A DNA stretch of 64,000 nt from Lewinellaceae bacterium (GTDB lineage: Bacteria; Bacteroidota; Bacteroidia; Chitinophagales; Saprospiraceae). Under the pieces are notes generated by a model. That model made no database searches. It was not told the origin of the DNA and saw only the letters and a list, made by a program, of their open reading frames with translations. How positions within the stretch are numbered: the first letter of the stretch is position 1; each line of letters starts with the position of its first letter. This document shows positions 36,232-46,188 of the stretch, piece by piece. The position numbers and the translations under genes were made by a program. The stretch lies in contig JACJYN010000007.1 of assembly GCA_020636095.1 (NCBI GenBank), forward strand, positions 186,001 through 250,000, read 5' to 3'.

Positions 36232-38265
36232 ATGCAGTTTTTATATCCGACATTTCTGTTCGCCCTGGCAGCCCTGGCCATCCCCATCATACTCCATCTG
36301 TTCTACTTTCGGCGCTTTAAGAAGGTGTACTTCACCAATGTGCGTTTTCTGAAGGAGGTTAAAGAGGAAACCAGCGCCCGCTCCAAGTTGCGCAACCTAC
36401 TGGTATTGCTGATGCGGTTGCTGGCCATCGCCCTGTTGGTGCTGGCCTTCGCCCAGCCATTTATACCGGCAAAAGATACGGAGGTAAAGGCCGGCAATAA
36501 GGCCGTCAGCCTTTTTATCGACAACTCCTTCAGCATGGAGGCCCTCAGCCAGGATGTCCCTCTGCTGGATAAGGCCAAGCAACGCGCCCGCGAAGCGGTA
36601 CAAGCCTATGCACCCGATGACCAGTTCCAAATCCTGACCAACGATTTTGAGGGGCGCCACCAGCGCCTGGTCGGCCGCGACGACGCCCTGGCCCTCATCG
36701 ATGAGGTGGCTATCAGCCCTGAGGTGAAATCGCTGTCCAGAGTACTTACCCGCCAGCAGCAGGCGCTTAGCACCGGGCGGACGCCCAACCATGCGGCTTA
36801 CATGATCTCCGACTTTCAGCGCAATATCACAGATATAGAAAACTACGCAGACACAACGCTGGAACTCAACCTCATTCCGCTTCAGGCCGTACAGGAACGC
36901 AATATCAGCATCGATTCGGCCTGGTTCAATGCGCCGGTGCCCATGGTCAATCAGGCCAACGCCGTAGTGGTCAAGGTGCGCAACCTCAGCGGGGAAGACG
37001 CCGACAACATCCGCCTGTCGATCCGCTATGAGGGCCAAACCAAACCGGTGGGCGCCCTTTCTATCCCTGCCAATGCTTCCGTGCTGGATACGGTCAACCT
37101 CTCTATTCAGCGGACCGGCTGGCACGAGGCCGTGCTGGCCATTACCGATTACCCGGTACAGTTCGACGATTCCTATTATTTCACTTTCAACGTCAGGGAA
37201 CAGATCAATGTGCTGGCCATCAACGAATCGGCGCCGGACCGCTACCTGACCGCCGCCTTCAACGGCATGGCCAATTTCAAACTCGACAACCAACTCAGCC
37301 AGAACCTCGACTACTCGAGCTTTTCCAACTACCAGCTTATCGTCACCAACGGGCTGAACAATATTTCTACCGGGCTCGCTTTCGAGTTGGCCCAGTTTGT
37401 TAAAGAAGGCGGCAACCTGCTGGTTTTTCCCGGACGAAACGCCAATATCGACGCTTACCGCAGTTTCCTGGCCGCTTTCCCGGCTAATGAGTTGCTGCGA
37501 TTCGAAGAAGAACCCCGCATCGTCGGATCGGTCAATACCGAAGAGTTTATTTTCAATGATGTATTCGAGAATCGAAGCGCGAACCTGAAGCTGCCGGCTA
37601 CCCAGGGTAATTTTCGGCTGGCCGCTTCCGCCAGCCGCGGCGAAGAACGCCTGCTGTCTTACCGTGACGGCAATGCCTTTCTCGCCAAGTACCAGGTGGA
37701 CAAAGGCAACCTGTATCTCTGCGCGGCCCCGCTCGATGAACAATACAACGGCCTGGTCCGCAATGGGGAAATCTTTATTCCCATGTTGTACAAAATGGCC
37801 ATCTCTGCCGGTAAGGGGCAGAAGATTGCCTACACGATCGGCAGGGACGAGGTGATCGAAGCCAACCACCAATCAGCCAGTTCGGATATCGTCTATAAAC
37901 TAAAAGGGCAGGGAAAGGAATTCATCCCCGAACAACGCGTCATTGGCGCCAAGGTGTTCCTGGGAGTCAATAACCAGGTGCGGGACGCCGGCTTCTACAC
38001 CCTCTTCCTCAAAGAATCCGAACCGCTCGGCGTCTATGCTTTTAACTACGACCGCCGGGAGTCTGTCCTCGACTACTACGCCCCCGGCGCCCTCCGCGAA
38101 TTGGTCGGCGAGCAGGCCAATATCATCAACATCGCCGATACGGCTGTGCTGACCGCCCGCATCGAAGAGCAAAGCCAGGGGACGCCGCTCTGGCGTTGGT
38201 GCCTCATCCTTGCTCTTGCCTTTTTGGCGGTGGAAGTGCTCTTGTTGCGGTTGTGGAAGGTGTAG
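36232..38265 (+). CDS. BatA-domain membrane protein (Bat/aerotolerance-like)
   Basis: 677 residues. The N-terminus is a BatA domain: MQFLYPTFLFALAALAIPIILHLFYFRRFKKVYFTNVRFLKEV plus a second helix LLVLLMRLLAIALLVLAFAQPFI. A von Willebrand A-like domain follows (VSLFIDNSFSME, first part of a MIDAS-type DxSxS: DNSFS). The long periplasmic region includes a glutamine-amidotransferase-like stretch (GLAFELAQFVKEGGNLLVFPGRNANID), and a C-terminal helix ends the protein (WRWCLILALAFLAVEVLLLRLWKV). This is the standard architecture of large Bacteroidota BatA-domain proteins. Role unproven, possibly envelope stress. No moxR or batB gene lies nearby. Confidence 0.85.
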   Translation: MQFLYPTFLFALAALAIPIILHLFYFRRFKKVYFTNVRFLKEVKEETSARSKLRNLLVLLMRLLAIALLVLAFAQPFIPAKDTEVKAGNKAVSLFIDNSFSMEALSQDVPLLDKAKQRAREAVQAYAPDDQFQILTNDFEGRHQRLVGRDDALALIDEVAISPEVKSLSRVLTRQQQALSTGRTPNHAAYMISDFQRNITDIENYADTTLELNLIPLQAVQERNISIDSAWFNAPVPMVNQANAVVVKVRNLSGEDADNIRLSIRYEGQTKPVGALSIPANASVLDTVNLSIQRTGWHEAVLAITDYPVQFDDSYYFTFNVREQINVLAINESAPDRYLTAAFNGMANFKLDNQLSQNLDYSSFSNYQLIVTNGLNNISTGLAFELAQFVKEGGNLLVFPGRNANIDAYRSFLAAFPANELLRFEEEPRIVGSVNTEEFIFNDVFENRSANLKLPATQGNFRLAASASRGEERLLSYRDGNAFLAKYQVDKGNLYLCAAPLDEQYNGLVRNGEIFIPMLYKMAISAGKGQKIAYTIGRDEVIEANHQSASSDIVYKLKGQGKEFIPEQRVIGAKVFLGVNNQVRDAGFYTLFLKESEPLGVYAFNYDRRESVLDYYAPGALRELVGEQANIINIADTAVLTARIEEQSQGTPLWRWCLILALAFLAVEVLLLRLWKV

Positions 38266-38445
38266 ATGCCACTACGGAACATTTGCTGGCCCGTGTAAAG
38301 GTGGAATGGTGTAAAGGTGGAAAAGAAGATGGTTCCCAATCATTTACACGTTTACACGTTTACACTTTCACGCATTTAAACAGAGGGGCCCCCAAATGTC
38401 AAGTAGTATGTAGGTGCAATCGTGCATAGTTTCCTGAATAAAAGC

Positions 38446-38604
38446 ATGTTATCCCGAACGAATAAAGGTAAAAAACCTCATTTTGTAGCTTTATTTATCA
38501 AAAGCTACCTTCTGCACCTATGCTTCCTGGGATCCTTAAACCATGCCTTCTCCCAAGCCTCCTCCAAACTGCCCGCTTTCCATCCGGTTGCCGAACATTC
38601 CTAA
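38446..38604 (+). pseudogene. Truncated exported-protein start
   Basis: A short frame MLSRTNKGKKPHFVALFIKSYLLHLCFLGSLNHAFSQASSKLPAFHPVAEHS looks like a signal peptide plus a few mature residues before a stop. No continuation is found in other frames. Probably the stub of a lost gene. Confidence 0.3.
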
Positions 38605-38728
38605 GGTATCAAAGAGGGCTTGCCTGATATGTGCATCGAACAGTTACTTCAAAAAGGACGGCATTCATAAAAAATCAGTTGCTTTTTTGTACGACGTTTT
38701 TCTGTAAAATCCGGGTTTTCACCCTTTT

Positions 38729-38800
38729 TTGCCTCTTTCCTAAAGGATGAAAGGGCGAAAATCCTTGATCTTCCTTTAGGATTGAGGCAAAATCAAGGAT
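38729..38800. repeat. Interleaved inverted repeats
   Basis: Three overlapping pairs or palindromes: TTGCCTC (38729-38735) with GAGGCAA (38784-38790); ATCCTTGAT (38761-38769) with ATCAAGGAT (38792-38800); and the self-palindromic TCCTAAAGGA / TCCTTTAGGA (38738-38747 / 38772-38781). They cannot all pair at once, so alternative hairpins are possible. About 100 bases upstream of the barrel pseudogene. Confidence 0.5.
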
Positions 38801-38900
38801 TCTCACCCGATTTTTTTAGCCCCTGATTCGCATGACTTATATTTCGCCTCCCAAAACAGCCCCGTATCCTTTATAACAGAATGAATAATAGAGTTGTCGT

Positions 38901-39422
38901 ATGAAATACTTGTTTTTTATCATTTCCTTAGTCGGAAGCATCAGCCTGTATGGGCAAAAACTGAACATCGGAGTGAAGTTTCAGAAAACACATTCGTTGT
39001 ATTGGGAAAATGGAATAACGGCCCAGTATTCCTTTGCCAACTTTAAGGCCGGGCAGTTTTATTTGGGTTTCGACTATGTCACTTCCCGTTTGGGGTCTGC
39101 TGCCGGGTCTAATGCCCTGAAGCAGGATAGCTACCTGCTGTCTGCTGCCTGGTATTTCAGTAAAGAAAAGCCCTTCCATGTAACCACCAGGCTGAATGTC
39201 TGATACTTCCACGCCAATTTGGAGGAAGAGATTTTCAGGGAGTTGCCACACACTGCCTTTTTACTGTCTCCTGAGGTAGGTTTGTGTTATGATTTTACAA
39301 CCCTTCCTGTGATTGTCAACCTTGGTGCCGGGTACAATATCGGAATGGTAGAAGAAGGCAGGTCGCCCGGAACGCTGCAACCCCTTTTCTACAACCTTGG
39401 CATCTATTACCAATTTCTATAA
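38901..39422 (+). pseudogene. Small outer-membrane barrel-like gene with one in-frame stop
   Basis: One continuous frame of 173 codons interrupted only by TGA at codon 101 (...HVTTRLNV-stop-YFHANLEEEIFRELPHTAFLL...). The first half has a signal peptide (MKYLFFIISLVGSISLYGQ) and barrel-like strands. The second half ends GAGYNIGMVEEGRSPGTLQPLFYNLGIYYQFL, an outer-membrane C-terminal strand ending in an aromatic/hydrophobic pair. A single base change (for example GGA to TGA) explains it. It lies 11 bases upstream of the hydrolase lipoprotein, so probably the first gene of a two-gene operon. Confidence 0.7.
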
Positions 39423-39433
39423 AACCTCAGGAT

Positions 39434-40375
39434 ATGAGAACAGAGCGTTTAAAAATAGGGATCGTTTTGCTTGTTATCGGGCTGTTTTTCGGTTGTGAAA
39501 AAAGCCCGCCCATAGAAGATTCCATGTTGGACGGTGATCTCGTTTTTGACCCTTCCATCAACAACCCGGAGCAGTATTTAGTATCGGCCAAGTATCCAAA
39601 TCCTTCACCTGAAGATATAGATAAGCACATTATTATCGCTATTCATGGCTACACCGCTTCCACCTTCGAGTGGAGTGAGTTTCAGGAATGGTCTCAGGAT
39701 TCTGCTTACCGGATATCACAGGTGCTTTTAGGCGCCCATGGCAGGACTTATGAGGAATTCAAGGCCTCCAAATGGGAAGATTGGCTCGAGTCGGTGACGC
39801 TGGAATATGAGCAGCTCGAAGCATTGGGGTACAAAAAGATCAGTTTTGTCGGTTCCTCCGCCGGGGGAGCATTGCTGCTGGAACTGGCCAGGTCGGGTTA
39901 TTTTGAAAAGCACCTTGCGCCAAAGAATATTTTCCTGATCGATGCCGTGGTTGTTCCTTCGGTCAAGTTACAATCCATTGCGGGCATCGTCGGGCCAATG
40001 CTGGTCTATTCGGATTCCGGCCAGTCGGAGGGTGAAGATCAGTTTTGGTATCACTTCCGGCCCCATGAAACGATCAACGAACTGAATGAATTGATAAAAA
40101 ATGTGCGGCAAGGGCTGGAAGATGGATTTTCATTACCCCCTGATACCTATATGAAAGTTTTTCATTCCAGGTACGACCCATCAGCCAATTCCTTAAGCGC
40201 GGTGCTCATCTATAAGGGATTGACGCTCGGAAATGGCGATAAGGTTGACGTTCAGATCATGGATTCAGATATTCATGTGTTTACCCGATTGAAGTTACGG
40301 GAACCGGTTACTCCTTTGGAACGGAGTAATCAGCAGGATGCTTTCCGGCAAATGGCTCAAAAGTTGAGCGAATAA
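39434..40375 (+). CDS. Alpha/beta-hydrolase lipoprotein
   Basis: 313 residues. Lipoprotein signal with lipobox GLFFGC (Cys at about 21). Alpha/beta hydrolase features: oxyanion-region IIIAIHGYTASTFEWSEF, nucleophile elbow FVGSSAGGALLLEL (Ser), and a candidate acid and His in YMKVFHSRYDPSANSLSA ... MDSDIHVFTRL. Membrane-anchored esterase or lipase-like enzyme of unknown substrate. Follows the barrel pseudogene closely. Confidence 0.8.
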   Translation: MRTERLKIGIVLLVIGLFFGCEKSPPIEDSMLDGDLVFDPSINNPEQYLVSAKYPNPSPEDIDKHIIIAIHGYTASTFEWSEFQEWSQDSAYRISQVLLGAHGRTYEEFKASKWEDWLESVTLEYEQLEALGYKKISFVGSSAGGALLLELARSGYFEKHLAPKNIFLIDAVVVPSVKLQSIAGIVGPMLVYSDSGQSEGEDQFWYHFRPHETINELNELIKNVRQGLEDGFSLPPDTYMKVFHSRYDPSANSLSAVLIYKGLTLGNGDKVDVQIMDSDIHVFTRLKLREPVTPLERSNQQDAFRQMAQKLSE

Positions 40376-40459
40376 AGCCGTGTTAAACAAGATATGAGGA
40401 TTCTTTGTACTTTCGTTTTGCGGTTGAGCCGTATCCCGAGGTAATGAAGGAATACTTCC

Positions 40460-43400
40460 ATGAACGAATTACTCCACAATGCACAATTCTCGTCTGGACT
40501 ACCTGCAAAGGGGAAGGGTTCGTCTTTTGTATCCTGCTTTTTTTCCCATAGTGGCCGGCCCGTTGCTCGCCAGGCCCTGAGGCGTGTCTTTTCTTGGCCA
40601 TTGACAGCCTTTGCAGGATCTTTGTTGAGGCCACTGCCGCTTTGGCTTTTTTTAGCCCTGGCCCTCCTGGGGGGCGCTTCCTGCCAGCGCAGCGGCGAAA
40701 GTATCCCGGAACCGAATTACGCTCCTCATATCCTTCAGCCGGGGCCTTATACCCCTGCGCAAGGCAGAAAAGTGGACAGGGATTCGGTAAAAAAGCCGGA
40801 ATACAGCACCTTTCCTGGGGTATACCTCCCCGGCACCCCGCCCCGTTTCACCCCCTTCAGATCCTTGTACCATCGCACCGGCAAGCCCAGGTATTTACCG
40901 GGGAATGGCCAGGCCGTCGATATGGCGTCATTTGCCCCCCCACAGTACATTCCTGCCAAAGCGAAACGCGTGCCTTCCTCCTGGCCGGAATGGCGCCCGG
41001 CGCAGCCGGACTATAGCAAGGATACGCGCTATCATTTCACTTACCTGGATTCCGAACACGGCATGAGCGCCGATATGACCACTTGTCTGATAGAGGCCCG
41101 GGATGGTAAGATCTGGGCCGGCACCTGGGGCGGTGGCATCAGCGTGTGGGATGGCGCCGGCTTCATGCATTTCACGGAAACCACTGGCCTCAGCCATAGC
41201 ATGGTAGGATGCCTGATGCAGGCCCGGGACGGCAGGATCTGGATCGGCACCTGGGGCGCAGGCATCAGTGTTTGGGACGGCAACGGTTTTACGCTCTACG
41301 GCCAGGCAGAGGGGCTGAGCAGTGATGTCATCAGAACGATGACAGAAGGCCGGGATGGCAGGATCTGGATCGGCACTAACGCAGACGGGGCCAACGTGTG
41401 GGACGGTAAAGGCTTTGTTCATTACACAGAAGCGGAAGGTTTAAATAATAACGGGATCAACAGCTCTTTGGTGGACAGTGGAGGGAACGTATGGCTGGGC
41501 ACCTGGGGTGGGGGCATCAATATCTGGAGCGCAGAAGGGTTCACCCACTATTCCAGGCAGGAAGGCTTAGTGAGTAATGACATCCGATCCATACTGGAAG
41601 ATCATCAGGGGCGGCTGTGGGTAGGCACTAATGGCGCAGGGATCAGCATTCTGGATGACCATACTATTGCTCAACTGTCTGTGTCGGGGGATTTGAACAG
41701 TAATATCGTCACTGCTTTGCTGGAAAGCCGGGATGGCAGGTTTTGGATCGGCACCTGGGGAGAGGGAATCAACATATGGGATGGCTCTGGCTTTATTCAA
41801 TACAAAGAGGGAAAAGGGCTCAGTTCCAATACGATCGCTTGTTTGATCGAGGCCCGGGATGGGAAGGTATGGGCAGGCACCTGGGGAGAAGGCATCAATG
41901 TTTGGGACGGCGCCGGCTTTACGTATTACAGTACCGCCCAGGGCCTGGCCAATAACATAATCACTACCCTGCTCGAAGCCGGGGACGGGAAGGTCTGGGC
42001 CGGAACGGCAAATGGGGTGAGCGTATGGGATGGGCAGACGTTCACTAATTTCACGGAAAAGGAGGGGCTACAGGGCGGATTTGTCTGGAGCCTCCTGGAA
42101 GATGAGCAAGGCCATATCTGGATCGGTACCAACGACGGCGGGATCAATGTGTGGGATGGCGCGGGTTTTACCCATTATACAACAGACGAAGGGCTGAGAG
42201 ACAATAACATTTCCAGCCTTTGCCAGGATAGGAAAGGCAACATCTGGGTGGGCACCCATAAAGGCCTGCATCGATTATCGCCACAGGATGAGGATGGAAG
42301 CAGAACGTTCCGAACATTCCTCAATATTGATGGCCTGGGAGGGATCTCCATAGGTAAGATGCTGGTTGATCAAAAGGAGCGCCTTTGGCTGTACACTTCC
42401 CGAGAGGTAAACAGGATCGATCTTAATAGCCTGACGCCTGATACTTCCCGGCCGGTATTGGCCATGCGGGAGCTCCAGTCCTTTTTCGACTTCAATGACT
42501 GGCGGAAAGTGGAGAAAACGATCCACAACGGCGAGGATATCCGTGCGGGAGAGCAGCAGGTTTCGCTGAAGGGAATACGCTTCGATTCTATACAAAGGTT
42601 TACGAACTTACCGATAAAACCCGTATTCCCGTACAACATCAACCAGTTGACCCTGAGTTGGCAGGCCATACAGTGGCAAGCGCCGCATCAGTTGCAATAT
42701 AGCTACCTGCTGGAAGGACAGGACCGCTTCTGGTCGCCCCTGGCAAAAGAGACTAAGATCACCTTCCAGGACCTGCAGCCGGGCCGTTATACCTTCAAAG
42801 TCAGGGCCGTGGGGGGCAATAACCAATGGAGCGATACGGCCGAATATACCTTTACGATACGGCAGCCCTGGTGGTGGACGAACCTGGCAAAATTAATTTA
42901 CCTGTTTTTAGGCATCGCCGTCGTATTGGGCGCCTACCGCTATCAGCTCAGTAAAAAGCTGGCCGAACAGGAAGCCCGGCAACTGAAAGAACTGGATGAT
43001 CTCAAATCCCGCTTCTTCACCAATATATCCCATGAGTTCCGCACACCACTGACCGTTATCTCCGGGATGATCACCCAAATGGAACAGCAACCCGACCGCT
43101 GGAGGCAAAAGGGCATCGAATTGATCAAACGAAACAGCCATCAGTTGCTTTCGCTCATCAACCAGATCCTCGACCTGCGGAAACTCGAATCAGGCGCCCT
43201 CGAACCCAACCTGATCCAGGCGGACATCATCCCCTTTTTACAATACCTCGCCAATTCATTTGTGCCGATGGCTCAATCGAAAGGTATCCGAATTCATTTT
43301 CTACCCAATTGCTCCAGCCTGGAAATGGATTACGATCCCGATAAAGTATTGCACATCCTTTCTAATTTACTTTCCAACGCCATCAAATACACCCCCGGGC

Positions 43401-44620
43401 CGGGGGACATCTATTTTCAGGTAGACTGCCGGCTGGATGCCGGCCGGGAAATGCTGGCCATTCAACTGCGGGATAACGGCAAAGGCATTTCCCCGGAGGC
43501 CCTCCCTTATATTTTCGACCGTTTCTATCAGGTCGAAGATCTATCCTCCCAAAAACCACAGGGTTCAGGCATCGGATTGGCGCTGACCAAGGAACTCGTA
43601 AAGTTGCTGGATGGTACCATTGAGGTCGATAGCAAGCTTGGGGCTGGCACTACCTTTTCTCTCCTGTTTCCGGTCCGGAGGGAAGCCAAATACCAGGACG
43701 AAGGCTTCGAGCCCTATTTTGCAAAAAAGCAGGAGCTCGATGTGCCCGATGGAGTGGCCTCCGCTATTATGACAGTCGAATCCGGTACGGAACAGATGAC
43801 CGGTTTACCTGCCCTATCCCCGGCGGATGATGAACCTGCAGGCGCCGATGCGCGACCAACCCTTCTTATCGTAGAAGACAATCCGGACGTCCGGCTCTAT
43901 TTAACTTCCTGCCTGGAAAGGCAATACCAGCTGATCTACGCTGAAAACGGCCAGGAAGGGATCGATAGGGCCTTTGAAAAAGTCCCTGATATCATTTTGA
44001 GCGACGTCATGATGCCGGTAATGGATGGATTCGCACTATGCGATACGCTAAAAAAGGACGAGCGGACCAGCCATATTCCGATCGTTATGCTGACGGCCAA
44101 AGCTGACTTTGAATCAAGGATGCAGGGCCTTCGCAAACGGGCGGATGCTTACCTGGCCAAACCCTTCGAAGAGGAGGAACTGCTGGTCATTCTGGATAAC
44201 CTGCTGGAGGCCCGCAAACAATTACAAGCCAAATATGCCGGCGGCCTTTCCTTCGCAACGGATAGTGGAGCCGAAACGGCTCCGGCCGTCATTTCGGATG
44301 CTGAGGAGGCCTTTCTGAAAAAATTAAAGCAGGTTGTTTTGCAGCACATCGAAGATGCCGGCCTGTCGGGCGAATTCATTTGCCGGGAAATGAACATGAG
44401 CCGGACTAACCTGTATCGCAAACTAAAAGCGCTGACTGATCTGTCCATTTCCCACTTCGTCCGGCAGGTGCGTTTGGAACAGGCTAAAGAACTCCTGCTG
44501 CATACCGACAAAACCATTTCCGAAGTGGCCTATGAGGTAGGCTTTACCGATCCCAAATATTTCAGTCGCATTTTCTCTGAAACGTTTCAGCAATCTCCCA
44601 GTCAGTTTCGGGGCCAGTGA
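40460..44620 (+). CDS. Hybrid two-component system regulator (propeller, kinase, receiver, AraC)
   Basis: 1386 residues from the first ATG. A lipoprotein-like signal (LWLFLALALLGGASC, Cys75) lies far inside, so the true start is probably downstream of 40460, perhaps a TTG. Sensor: at least ten propeller repeats (residues ~190-620; WxGTWGxGIxVWDGxGF) and a Y_Y_Y domain (~730-795). One transmembrane helix at ~803-828. HisKA with the phospho-His in FTNISHEFRTPL (~857), HATPase (NAIKYTP, DNGKGI, GSGIGLAL). Receiver (~1133-1250; LLIVEDNPD, Asp in LSDVMMP). AraC-type DNA-binding domain (~1290-1386; SEVAYEVGFTDPKYFSRIF). Such proteins sense periplasmic ligands, often oligosaccharides, and activate nearby genes; here no SusC/SusD or glycoside hydrolase is adjacent. 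Confidence 0.93.
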   Translation: MNELLHNAQFSSGLPAKGKGSSFVSCFFSHSGRPVARQALRRVFSWPLTAFAGSLLRPLPLWLFLALALLGGASCQRSGESIPEPNYAPHILQPGPYTPAQGRKVDRDSVKKPEYSTFPGVYLPGTPPRFTPFRSLYHRTGKPRYLPGNGQAVDMASFAPPQYIPAKAKRVPSSWPEWRPAQPDYSKDTRYHFTYLDSEHGMSADMTTCLIEARDGKIWAGTWGGGISVWDGAGFMHFTETTGLSHSMVGCLMQARDGRIWIGTWGAGISVWDGNGFTLYGQAEGLSSDVIRTMTEGRDGRIWIGTNADGANVWDGKGFVHYTEAEGLNNNGINSSLVDSGGNVWLGTWGGGINIWSAEGFTHYSRQEGLVSNDIRSILEDHQGRLWVGTNGAGISILDDHTIAQLSVSGDLNSNIVTALLESRDGRFWIGTWGEGINIWDGSGFIQYKEGKGLSSNTIACLIEARDGKVWAGTWGEGINVWDGAGFTYYSTAQGLANNIITTLLEAGDGKVWAGTANGVSVWDGQTFTNFTEKEGLQGGFVWSLLEDEQGHIWIGTNDGGINVWDGAGFTHYTTDEGLRDNNISSLCQDRKGNIWVGTHKGLHRLSPQDEDGSRTFRTFLNIDGLGGISIGKMLVDQKERLWLYTSREVNRIDLNSLTPDTSRPVLAMRELQSFFDFNDWRKVEKTIHNGEDIRAGEQQVSLKGIRFDSIQRFTNLPIKPVFPYNINQLTLSWQAIQWQAPHQLQYSYLLEGQDRFWSPLAKETKITFQDLQPGRYTFKVRAVGGNNQWSDTAEYTFTIRQPWWWTNLAKLIYLFLGIAVVLGAYRYQLSKKLAEQEARQLKELDDLKSRFFTNISHEFRTPLTVISGMITQMEQQPDRWRQKGIELIKRNSHQLLSLINQILDLRKLESGALEPNLIQADIIPFLQYLANSFVPMAQSKGIRIHFLPNCSSLEMDYDPDKVLHILSNLLSNAIKYTPGPGDIYFQVDCRLDAGREMLAIQLRDNGKGISPEALPYIFDRFYQVEDLSSQKPQGSGIGLALTKELVKLLDGTIEVDSKLGAGTTFSLLFPVRREAKYQDEGFEPYFAKKQELDVPDGVASAIMTVESGTEQMTGLPALSPADDEPAGADARPTLLIVEDNPDVRLYLTSCLERQYQLIYAENGQEGIDRAFEKVPDIILSDVMMPVMDGFALCDTLKKDERTSHIPIVMLTAKADFESRMQGLRKRADAYLAKPFEEEELLVILDNLLEARKQLQAKYAGGLSFATDSGAETAPAVISDAEEAFLKKLKQVVLQHIEDAGLSGEFICREMNMSRTNLYRKLKALTDLSISHFVRQVRLEQAKELLLHTDKTISEVAYEVGFTDPKYFSRIFSETFQQSPSQFRGQ

Positions 44621-44708
44621 GCCACCTATCTATGTTATTTCTCAATAAATGAGGCCGGAAAGTCCGGATTTAGGCCCTTGTATTGAAAACGAGCAATTTT
44701 ATTTGGGC

Positions 44709-44793
44709 TCCACCCCCTAGCCCCCGCCAGCGGGGGAAAACGCATCTCCGAATCGGAGGAAATATCCCCCGCTGGCGGGGGTTAGGGGGTGGA
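44709..44793. repeat. Long hairpin, 28-bp arms
   Basis: Arms at 44709-44736 and 44766-44793 are complementary over 28 positions with one mismatch (TCCACCCCCTA... / ...TAGGGGGTGGA). A small inner palindrome CTCCGAATCGGAG lies in the loop. About 90 bases after the first hybrid regulator; a dispersed palindromic element or strong transcription barrier. Confidence 0.75.
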
Positions 44794-45029
44794 CAAAACA
44801 TTCTTCGTCTTCGATACTTTCCGGCCTCCGTCCGTCATAGCCGGACTACAGGCCGGCGGAGACGGAGCAGCCTCATGTGTGTATAAGTGTATGCGATTAG
44901 CCGGCAGCTTCTTATACACTAATGCACGTATACACATATACACAACCCAGAAACTGTCCATTAGTGTGACTAAAATGAACACTCTTACAATAATTCAATG
45001 ATAATCAGGTATTTAAGCTCAACCCTGTA

Positions 45030-45092
45030 ACAATACTCCACCCTTTTGGAACAATACTCCACCTGCCTGGAACATATCTCCACCCTTTTGGA
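45030..45092. repeat. Three contiguous 21-bp direct repeats
   Basis: Units at 45030, 45051 and 45072 share the pattern ACAATACTCCACC..(T)GGA, with four or five differences at most between any two. The period is exactly 21 bp, two DNA turns. They end 65 bases before the start of the methyltransferase-like gene and follow a hybrid regulator gene, so they could be a regulator binding array. No gene is seen elsewhere in 44621-45157. Confidence 0.8.
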
Positions 45093-45157
45093 CAAATAGT
45101 GAGAAAGGCTCTGGCCCTTTTCGGCCCATCTTTGCCCTGAACGAAAAACAAGTTCAG

Positions 45158-45994
45158 GTGAAACATCAGAATGATAACCTTTCTACTTCCAATGAAACCA
45201 CAGCAGGATCATCCGAACGATCCCGGGCCGCTAAAATTTGGCTCCTCGATTCCCTGCTGACTTCCCTGTACCAGCCCGTCATGCGCGCCTGGTTAAAACG
45301 GCGCCTGAATGCAGGCCATAACAAATATGGCTCGCAGCCAGAGGAAGAAGAGTGCCGCAGGGCGCTGCTTATGATCAATTCCCTTTGGGATGAACCGGGA
45401 TCGGCAGACAAAGCAGAGGACGATCCTTTACACGCGCCCCTTAAGGAGAAAACGATATGGCTGAAAGGATATCATCCGAAACTGCCTGTTCCAGGCGGCC
45501 AGGCCGGGCAAGGCCCCGGCCAGCTGTTCAACCTCCTTTACCTCCGGATCTGGGATACAAACAGGCAGGATACGGCCGCCGTGCTGCGGCATTTTCATCA
45601 AAGGCTAAAAACTGGCGGCCTGCTGATTTTGGAGGCTATCCGTTTTTCGGGCTTCACAGCCTACCCTTATCACTATTCCTTTTCCAGGACGGTGGACCTC
45701 ATCGCTGAGCTGGAGACGGACAAGGCCATGCCGGAACAATGGCCGGAACTGCTGAATCAAAATGGCTTTGGCATCCTGGACAGGGTGAGTTTATCTTCGG
45801 CCTTCCTGCCGCGCAGGCACAATCCAGTCATTTCGCATTGCCTGGAAACCTTCCGGACTGACATCCTGCAGCGAACCAGAACTGCCCGCGAGGAAATTGA
45901 TGCCCTGATGCCTTCCCTGAAACAATTTGAAGAACAAAAAGACACCCTGATCTGCCGGCCGGGGGTACACCTGATGCTGGCCAGAAAAATATAG
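45158..45994 (+). CDS. Methyltransferase-like protein of unknown function
   Basis: 278 residues starting with GTG at 45158 (MKHQNDNLSTSN). The C-terminal half has the late strands of a class I methyltransferase fold: LFNLLYLRIWDTNRQDTAAVLRHFHQRLKTGGLLILEAIRF then LLNQNGFGILDRVSLSSAF. The SAM-binding glycine loop (GxGxG) is not seen; where it should be there is a Gly/Pro/Gln-rich stretch (LPVPGGQAGQGPGQ). Either a degenerate methyltransferase or a chance resemblance. It lies between the two hybrid regulators, preceded by the 21-bp repeats. Confidence 0.5.
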   Translation: MKHQNDNLSTSNETTAGSSERSRAAKIWLLDSLLTSLYQPVMRAWLKRRLNAGHNKYGSQPEEEECRRALLMINSLWDEPGSADKAEDDPLHAPLKEKTIWLKGYHPKLPVPGGQAGQGPGQLFNLLYLRIWDTNRQDTAAVLRHFHQRLKTGGLLILEAIRFSGFTAYPYHYSFSRTVDLIAELETDKAMPEQWPELLNQNGFGILDRVSLSSAFLPRRHNPVISHCLETFRTDILQRTRTAREEIDALMPSLKQFEEQKDTLICRPGVHLMLARKI

Positions 45995-46188
45995 AGCTTA
46001 TTCAAAATAAGGCCCCCATTGCTCAATCGCTTAAAACAACGAAAATTCAATTTGCACCAATATGGACGTAACGCCCACCGATGTGCCAGACCTGTCGGCG
46101 GCCGCCAACCATCAACGACTATTCGAAACTACTCAATATCCTGGGCACGGTAACTAATATCATTTTCGGTTAGCCCTTCTATAACCTA

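Noticed and set aside
36397..37872. 491-codon minus-strand ORF opposite the BatA-domain gene
   Set aside because: Antisense shadow produced by GC-rich codon use; the plus-strand protein has clear domains.
39189..39203. Selenocysteine at the in-frame TGA of the barrel gene
   Set aside because: No sel genes or SECIS-like stem seen, and the family has no selenoprotein precedent that I know.
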